Assembly: GCA_963782465.1 (NCBI GenBank)
Contig: CAWAJR010000002.1
Coordinates: 124,001 to 188,000, forward strand
Direction: 5' to 3'
Origin: JAODBJ01 sp963782465
GTDB lineage: Bacteria > Actinomycetota > Acidimicrobiia > IMCC26256 > PALSA-610
DNA: 64,000 bases
Positions 59,544 to 64,000 of this stretch are shown here, one piece after another; within the stretch, counting starts at the first letter, position 1, and the number at the start of each line of letters is the position of its first letter. The position numbers and the translations under genes were made by a program. The notes below the pieces were generated by a model that saw only the letters and a program-made list of their open reading frames with translations, did not search any database and was not told where the DNA came from.

Positions 59544-60635
59544 GTGAACGGCCCCCAGCAGGTGCTCGTCGTCTACGGGACCCGCCCCGAGGCGGTGAAG
59601 CTGGTCGGGATCGTCGACGCCCTCGGCGCCCGCGCCCGGACATTGCACTCAGGACAGCACTATTCGCCCGAACTCGCCGCCGAGTTCGAAGGTGCGCTCG
59701 GCCTGCGGGCACCCGACCACCAACTCGCGGTGGGGGGTGCGACGCGGGGCCAGCAGATCGGTGAGGCCACGATCGGGATCGAAGCGCACCTCAGGGCCAT
59801 GCCCGCGGCCGCGGTGATCGTGCAGGGCGACACCAACACCGCGCTCGCCGGCGCGCTCGCCGCCAATGCGGCCGGCACGCCGCTCGTGCACGTCGAAGCG
59901 GGGTTGCGCTCACACGATCGTGCGATGCCCGAGGAGCACAACCGGGTACTCGTCGACCATCTCGCCGACCTGTGCGCCGCCCCGACCGAGACCAGCCGCC
60001 GCAACCTCACCGCCGAAGGCATCCCCGAGTCGCGCGTCGTGGTGACCGGCAACACCGTCGTGGAGGCGGTGCGCCGTCTCGCGCCCGGCGCGGCCGAAGC
60101 CGCAGGGCTCCTCGCCGCCCGCGACCTCGCTCCCGACGCCTTCGTGCTGGCAACGTTCCACCGGCCCGAAAACGTCGACGACCCCGAGGTGCTCGCGACG
60201 ATCCTGCGTGAACTGGCCGCCCTGCCGCTCCCGGTGGTCTTGCCGATCCACCCCCGCACCGAGCATCGAGCGCGCGAGGCAGGCCTCGCCGATCTCCTCG
60301 CCCGCGTTCGGGTCGAGGCGCCCGCCGGTTACCGCACGTTTCTCGGGCTGATGGCCTCGAGCGCGTTCGTCGTCTCCGATTCGGGCGGCGTGCAGGAAGA
60401 GTCGAGCGTCGTGAAACGGCCGGTGATCGTCGTGCGGCGCAGTACCGAACGGCCGGAGGTGCTCGGTACGTTCTGCGAGCTGGTGCCCGCCGGCCCGCGG
60501 ATCGGCGAGGTCGCGCGCGAGTGGTCCGAAGACCTGTGCGCCCTCCACGCGAAGCTGGCCGCGATCGACACCCCCTACGGCGACGGCTGTGCGTCACGGC
60601 GCACGGTCGACGCGCTCGAACGGATGGCCGGCTGA
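59544..60635 (+). CDS. wecB: UDP-N-acetylglucosamine 2-epimerase (non-hydrolysing)
   Basis: A 363-residue WecB/WbpI-type epimerase. VVYGTRPEAVKLVGIVDALG, SGQHYSPEL, IVQGDTNTALAGALAANAAG, VHVEAGLRSHDRAMPEEHNR and VSDSGGVQEESSVV are the usual substrate and UDP sites. It inverts C2 of UDP-GlcNAc, or of a 2,3-diacetamido derivative in WbpI-type pathways. The GTG start is weakly supported: a GAGGAACGAG stretch lies about 15 bases before it. It is divergent from the DegT gene; its stop overlaps the next ATG (TGATG). Confidence 0.92.
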   Translation: MNGPQQVLVVYGTRPEAVKLVGIVDALGARARTLHSGQHYSPELAAEFEGALGLRAPDHQLAVGGATRGQQIGEATIGIEAHLRAMPAAAVIVQGDTNTALAGALAANAAGTPLVHVEAGLRSHDRAMPEEHNRVLVDHLADLCAAPTETSRRNLTAEGIPESRVVVTGNTVVEAVRRLAPGAAEAAGLLAARDLAPDAFVLATFHRPENVDDPEVLATILRELAALPLPVVLPIHPRTEHRAREAGLADLLARVRVEAPAGYRTFLGLMASSAFVVSDSGGVQEESSVVKRPVIVVRRSTERPEVLGTFCELVPAGPRIGEVAREWSEDLCALHAKLAAIDTPYGDGCASRRTVDALERMAG

Positions 60636-61303
60636 TGACGCGAGCCCTGATCCCGCGCGGTGAGCTGCGCCTGCCGCCGCGTGAAGCGGTCGCCAAGACG
60701 AACGAGCTCGACCAGGGAGACTGGAACTACCGGCCCGGGTTGGGTTGGGTATCCCGTTTACGGCTGCGTGCGGTCGCCGCCGCGCTGGCCGGCACGCGCG
60801 CGCAACGTCTGCTCGAGATCGGCTACGGCAGCGGCGTCTTCCTCCCCGAACTGGCCAAACATTGCACCGAGCTGTTCGGTATCGACGTGCACCAGAACGC
60901 ACCCCTGGCGGCGAACATGCTGGAGGGCCAGGGAGTGCGCGCCGAGCTGGCGACCGGCTCCGCCACCGACCTGCCCTACGCGTCGGGGGCGTTCGACGCC
61001 GTTGTCGCGGTCAGCACGCTCGAGTTCGTTCCCGACGTCGCGCAGTCGGTCGCGGAGATGTTGCGGGTCGCGAGCCCGAACGGGCGGGTCATCGCGGTCA
61101 CGCCCGGCAAGTCGGCGATCCTCGACTTCGGCCTCCGAGTGATGACCGGCGAGCGCGGCGAAGACACGTTCGAGGGGCGTCGCGGCACGATCGTGCCCGC
61201 GTTCCGCGACCTCGGCCGCGTCGAACGCATCGTGCAACTCCCGCCACTCACGAGCCGCGCACTCCCCCTCTATTCGGTGGTCGTCGCCCGCCCCAACCCC
61301 TGA
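60635..61303 (+). CDS. Class I SAM-dependent methyltransferase
   Basis: A 222-residue Methyltransf_11-type enzyme. RLLEIGYGSGVFLPELAKHC is motif I, ELFGIDVHQNAPLAANMLEG motif II, LPYASGAFDAVVAVSTLEF motif post-I, and VASPNGRVIAVTPGKSAILD motif III. It overlaps wecB by one base and is presumably co-transcribed. A sugar or lipid-linked glycan substrate is inferred from the cluster. It ends just before the perfect copy of the 46-bp palindrome. Confidence 0.87.
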   Translation: MTRALIPRGELRLPPREAVAKTNELDQGDWNYRPGLGWVSRLRLRAVAAALAGTRAQRLLEIGYGSGVFLPELAKHCTELFGIDVHQNAPLAANMLEGQGVRAELATGSATDLPYASGAFDAVVAVSTLEFVPDVAQSVAEMLRVASPNGRVIAVTPGKSAILDFGLRVMTGERGEDTFEGRRGTIVPAFRDLGRVERIVQLPPLTSRALPLYSVVVARPNP

Positions 61304-61305
61304 CC

Positions 61306-61351
61306 GGTTGTGAGCGTTGTACCCCCGTACGGGGGTACAACGCTCACAACC
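61306..61351. repeat. 46-bp palindromic intergenic element, copy D (perfect palindrome)
   Basis: A perfect 46-base palindrome: GGTTGTGAGCGTTGTACCCC then CGTACG, then the exact reverse complement. It begins 2 bases after the stop of the methyltransferase and lies before the stop of the convergent GT4 gene, so it could end both transcripts. This copy probably shows the ancestral or selected form of the family. Confidence 0.92.
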
Positions 61352-61393
61352 TGGGTCTCTCTGCGGCGGCGGGGTCTCGGCGGCGGGCCTCGG

Positions 61394-62380
61394 TCAGGCG
61401 ACGCCGAGGGTGCGGTACACGGCGACGGTCCCCTCGGCGGCGGCGTCCCACGTCAGGGCGCGGGCGGCGGCGAGGGCGGCGAGCCGGCGTTCGTCGCGGC
61501 GAGCGGCGTCGTGCACCAGCTCGCGCAACACCGCCGCTTGGGCCTCCGCATCGCCGATCGGTACGAAGTCGATACCGTCGCCCGCCACTTCCGGCAGCGC
61601 GCCCACCCGCGTCGCGACGACGGTTGCACCGCAGGCCATCGCCTCGACCGGCGGTAGCGCGAACCCCTCGTAGCGCGAGACGTACGCGACGACACTCGCC
61701 GCGGCGTAGAGGGCGGGGAGGTCGGACTGCGCGACCTGGCCGATGCACTGCGCGTCGGCCGGGGCGTCGACCGTCGCGATCGCGCCACCGGCGAGCACCA
61801 GCCGCACGCCGGCGCTGCGGCAGGCGAGGGCGAGCGTCGGGACCTCCTTGCGCGGCTCCAGGTTCCCGACGTGCAAGACGAACTCGCCCGGTAGCGCGTA
61901 GCGGCGCACGACTTCGTCCACCGCGCTGGCCGGCGGCGGCACGAACCCGGGCCCGGGTGCTTCGTGGACGACGGTCGAGTCGCGGCCGAAGCGCGCTCGT
62001 AGCCGCTCCGCGGTGAACGCCGACACCGCGATCAACGCGTCGGCCTGCCGGATCGAATGCGCCACCGACCAGGGCTTGCCGAGTCGCTTCGCGAGCCGGA
62101 ACGCCCCCGGATCGTCGAAGAGCGACAGGTCGTGGACGGTGCTCACCGTCGGTGCGCCCGGCCGGAGCGGCACCTCGACGTCGAGGCCGTGGACGAGGTC
62201 GGCCGGCCCGGCCGGACGGAGGTTCTCGACCAGTCGCCGTACGCCCCGGCACACCGGCCGGACCTGCGGCACCACCGCCGGCGGAAGCTCTTCGAGCGCG
62301 TGCGCCTGGACGACGGCCACCAACGTGGCGTCGGTCGCGCGTGGCAGCGCCCGCAACAACTCGCGCGCGTAGGTCTGCAC
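61394..62380 (-). CDS. Glycosyltransferase family 4
   Basis: A GT-B transferase of at least 328 residues. VSTVHDLSLFDDPGAFRLA, VSAFTAERLRARFG, FVLHVGNLEPRKEVPTLALA (split at Glu) and SRYEGFALPPVEAMACGATV (E-x7-E donor motif) are GT4 landmarks. The GTG at 62380 gives MQTYARELLRAL, yet homologous character continues upstream in frame (RIVLNALALEPGGSGVQTYA) to about 62434, where only a CTG is available. The true start may be that CTG or be hidden by a base error. It follows the O-antigen-ligase-like gene. Confidence 0.87.
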   Translation of the reverse strand: MQTYARELLRALPRATDATLVAVVQAHALEELPPAVVPQVRPVCRGVRRLVENLRPAGPADLVHGLDVEVPLRPGAPTVSTVHDLSLFDDPGAFRLAKRLGKPWSVAHSIRQADALIAVSAFTAERLRARFGRDSTVVHEAPGPGFVPPPASAVDEVVRRYALPGEFVLHVGNLEPRKEVPTLALACRSAGVRLVLAGGAIATVDAPADAQCIGQVAQSDLPALYAAASVVAYVSRYEGFALPPVEAMACGATVVATRVGALPEVAGDGIDFVPIGDAEAQAAVLRELVHDAARRDERRLAALAAARALTWDAAAEGTVAVYRTLGVA

Positions 62381-62412
62381 CCCGCTGCCCCCGGGTTCGA
62401 GCGCGAGCGCGT

Positions 62413-63813
62413 TCAGGACGATTCGCGCAGGCAGCTCGTCACCGTTCCGAGCAACAACCAGAAGAAGAGGTCATCGGGGAACACCTCGAAATACACGACG
62501 GTGAACGCCGAGACGAAGACCGCGAGGATGTTCGCGGTCACACCGATCACGAACGCGCGGTCCTGCCCCGTCACTTGCGTCTCGACCTCGCGCGTATAGA
62601 GGAGTGTCGCGATCAGCATCATCACGAAGAAGAACAACCCGAGCACGCCGAGCTCGTAGAGCACCTTGTAGTAGTTGTTGTCGGGTTGGTAGAAGTCGGC
62701 GGTCGACTTCTGCACCTGCAACGCCTTCTCCGCGGCCGAACCGGTGGTGCCGAGGCCGTTCCCGAACGGCTGGGCCGCGTGGTTCAGGTTCTGCGTCCAA
62801 CTGGTCTGGCGTTCCTGGAAACTGCCGCTGTAGAACGCGCCCTTTTCGAAGCCGAGCGGCAACACAAGGAGGGCAACGAGCGCGAACGGCGCGAAGAAGA
62901 GGAGCACCTTGTACTTGTGGAAGGCGAGATAGATCGCGCCGACGATGAGCCCGAGCCACGCGCTGCGTACGAAGGTGAGCGCGAGGGCGAGGAGGATGAC
63001 GGGCGTCGACATCAGGAACAGCCGGTTGCGCCAGCGATCCAGGTCGGAGAGCGATACCGATGTCCCGATGAACAGCGCCATGATGAGGAACAGCGCGAAC
63101 GCGGAGTGTTGGGCGAAGCTCGAGAACGAACGCAGCCACGGGCCCGTCGTACGGATCTGCAGGTCGTACTGGTAGCCGAGCTTGAGCAGGCCCGCCTCGC
63201 CGATCACCTGCTGGTAGAGCCCGTAGAGCGACGTGATGAAGGCGTTGACCATGATGATCGTGATGAGCCGATCGCGCTCCTTTGCGTTGAACGGGCACAT
63301 CCACAGGGCCAGCGGGATCAGGAGGTAGAAGAAGCTGGTCTTGATCCCCTCGAGCGCGTTGATCCCACCGAGATGGGCGGCCGAGATGAGACCGATGACG
63401 ACGTAGAAAAGGAGCGGCGCGAGGTAGCGGGGATAGTGCTCCTTCACCCTCGGCTTGCCGATAACAGTGAGGAACGACCAGACGACGACGTAGATCGTCA
63501 GCGCTTCCTTGTAACCCTCGGTGAAGGGTGGGTGGTGAATGATCACCAGAAGGCCGTTGTACGGCACCAACGTCGCGATCAGCAGCACGCCGATCTGCGG
63601 TCGGGCCGCGATGAGGAGCAGGACCGGGAACGTGAGGAGCAGCAAGATCGCGTACGGCGCCCACTGGATCACGCCGCGCAACAACCCGCCGTACGCGCCC
63701 CCAACGTCTTTGGTCAGCCCACCGAGCACGATCAGCGCCAACGCGGCACCGACCACGGCGGCGGTGCCGACGGCGACGGATCGTCGGCTCGGGCGCGCGA
63801 GCGGCACCCACAT
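62413..63813 (-). CDS. O-antigen ligase/polymerase-like membrane protein
   Basis: A 466-residue protein with about eleven hydrophobic segments. The large outer loop between helices (about residues 320-375, YSGSFQERQTSWTQNLNHAA, then QPFGNGLGTTGSAAEKALQV) and the following LYELGVLGLFFFVMMLIATL fit the Wzy_C/WaaL family, where this loop holds the Arg/His residues that join or polymerise lipid-linked glycans. ATG start; divergent from the Wzz-like gene with 62 bases between. It completes the second polysaccharide locus. Confidence 0.86.
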   Translation of the reverse strand: MWVPLARPSRRSVAVGTAAVVGAALALIVLGGLTKDVGGAYGGLLRGVIQWAPYAILLLLTFPVLLLIAARPQIGVLLIATLVPYNGLLVIIHHPPFTEGYKEALTIYVVVWSFLTVIGKPRVKEHYPRYLAPLLFYVVIGLISAAHLGGINALEGIKTSFFYLLIPLALWMCPFNAKERDRLITIIMVNAFITSLYGLYQQVIGEAGLLKLGYQYDLQIRTTGPWLRSFSSFAQHSAFALFLIMALFIGTSVSLSDLDRWRNRLFLMSTPVILLALALTFVRSAWLGLIVGAIYLAFHKYKVLLFFAPFALVALLVLPLGFEKGAFYSGSFQERQTSWTQNLNHAAQPFGNGLGTTGSAAEKALQVQKSTADFYQPDNNYYKVLYELGVLGLFFFVMMLIATLLYTREVETQVTGQDRAFVIGVTANILAVFVSAFTVVYFEVFPDDLFFWLLLGTVTSCLRESS

Positions 63814-63875
63814 CGTGGAGGCAGGCTAGTGGGTGCGCCGGAACCGGTTGGACCGCCGCTTACACTGTCCCGGCC

Positions 63876-64000
63876 ATGAGTCTCGCCGACCATCTTCGCG
63901 TCATCGCGACCAACTGGTGGCGCATTCTCATCATCGCCGCGGTATGCGGGGGCCTCACCTACTTCTACAGCCACGGCCAGCCCAAGTCGTACGAGAGCAG
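63876..64000 (+). CDS. Polysaccharide chain-length determinant/Wzz-like protein, N-terminal fragment
   Basis: The first 41 codons of a gene that leaves the window. MSLADHLRVIATNWWRIL, then the membrane helix IIAAVCGGLTYFYS, then a Pro-Lys-Ser-Tyr-Glu-Ser stretch is the start of Wzz/CapA-type proteins and of BY-kinases (PKxYES is the common motif after the first helix). It regulates polymer length or export together with the ligase/polymerase-like gene that is divergent from it. The rest is unseen. Confidence 0.75.
   Translation, partial: MSLADHLRVIATNWWRILIIAAVCGGLTYFYSHGQPKSYES

Noticed and set aside
1..64000. tRNA, rRNA, riboswitch or insertion-sequence signals
   Set aside because: I looked for conserved tRNA arms, rRNA blocks, transposase motifs and direct-repeat-flanked inserts and found none convincing; a covariance-model search would settle the small RNAs.

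Overview
The window is about 64 kb of very GC-rich DNA. Genes are packed tightly, with many 4-base start/stop overlaps (ATGA, GTGA) and frequent GTG starts. The gene content points to an actinobacterium, plausibly of the Acidimicrobiia class: coenzyme F420 genes, a luciferase-like F420-type oxidoreductase, a biotin-dependent acyl-CoA carboxylase alpha chain, LytR-CpsA-Psr (LCP) proteins, a MurA with Asp in place of the catalytic Cys, a mycobacterial-type RpiB, and the order rpiB-glyA-wecA-like-atp. The class assignment is inference. No rRNA, tRNA, CRISPR array, integrase or transposase was found.

Layout. 1-0.7 kb: end of cofE and an FbiB-type nitroreductase. 0.8-10.5 kb (minus): an envelope-polysaccharide operon read from two tandem LCP genes through UDP-glucose dehydrogenase, UDP-xylose synthase, two GT2 glycosyltransferases, an unknown membrane-anchored protein, an NDP-sugar pyrophosphorylase and an epimerase. 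10.7-31 kb: housekeeping and metabolism, including an SGNH hydrolase, pabB-pabC, birA divergent from an acyl-CoA carboxylase, phzF, an epimerase, lpdA, galT, an F420-type oxidoreductase, two crotonases, meaB, an Nfu-type Fe-S protein, murA, a class III nucleotide cyclase and two hydrolases. 31-35 kb: a GT4 / methyltransferase / alpha-alpha-toroid cassette (plus) facing a second methyltransferase and a methylmalonyl-CoA-mutase-type subunit (minus). 36.8-41.9 kb: a membrane protein, alpha/beta hydrolase, SDR, glpX and two small genes. 41.9-52.8 kb (minus): rpiB, glyA, a WecA-like transferase and the complete F1Fo ATP synthase operon. 52.9-64 kb: a second polysaccharide locus with GT2, deacetylase, FAD oxidoreductase, hexapeptide acyltransferase, Gfo/Idh oxidoreductase, DegT aminotransferase, WecB, methyltransferase, GT4, an O-antigen-ligase-like protein and the start of a Wzz-like protein.

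The two polysaccharide loci fit together: nucleotide sugars are made (UDP-GlcA, UDP-Xyl, a GDP- or UDP-hexose, possibly a diamino sugar), assembled on an undecaprenyl carrier (the WecA-like enzyme sits upstream of atp), polymerised or ligated, and attached to the wall by LCP enzymes.

Three non-gene signals stand out. (1) Four copies of a 46-bp palindrome lie near gene ends, one of them perfect. (2) An exact 93-bp tandem repeat lies inside the atp operon, in frame on the minus strand and ending in TAATG on the atpG start. (3) At least nine frameshifts in seven otherwise well-conserved genes fall at G/C runs or G/C-rich steps, which looks more like consensus error in a metagenomic or long-read assembly than gene decay.
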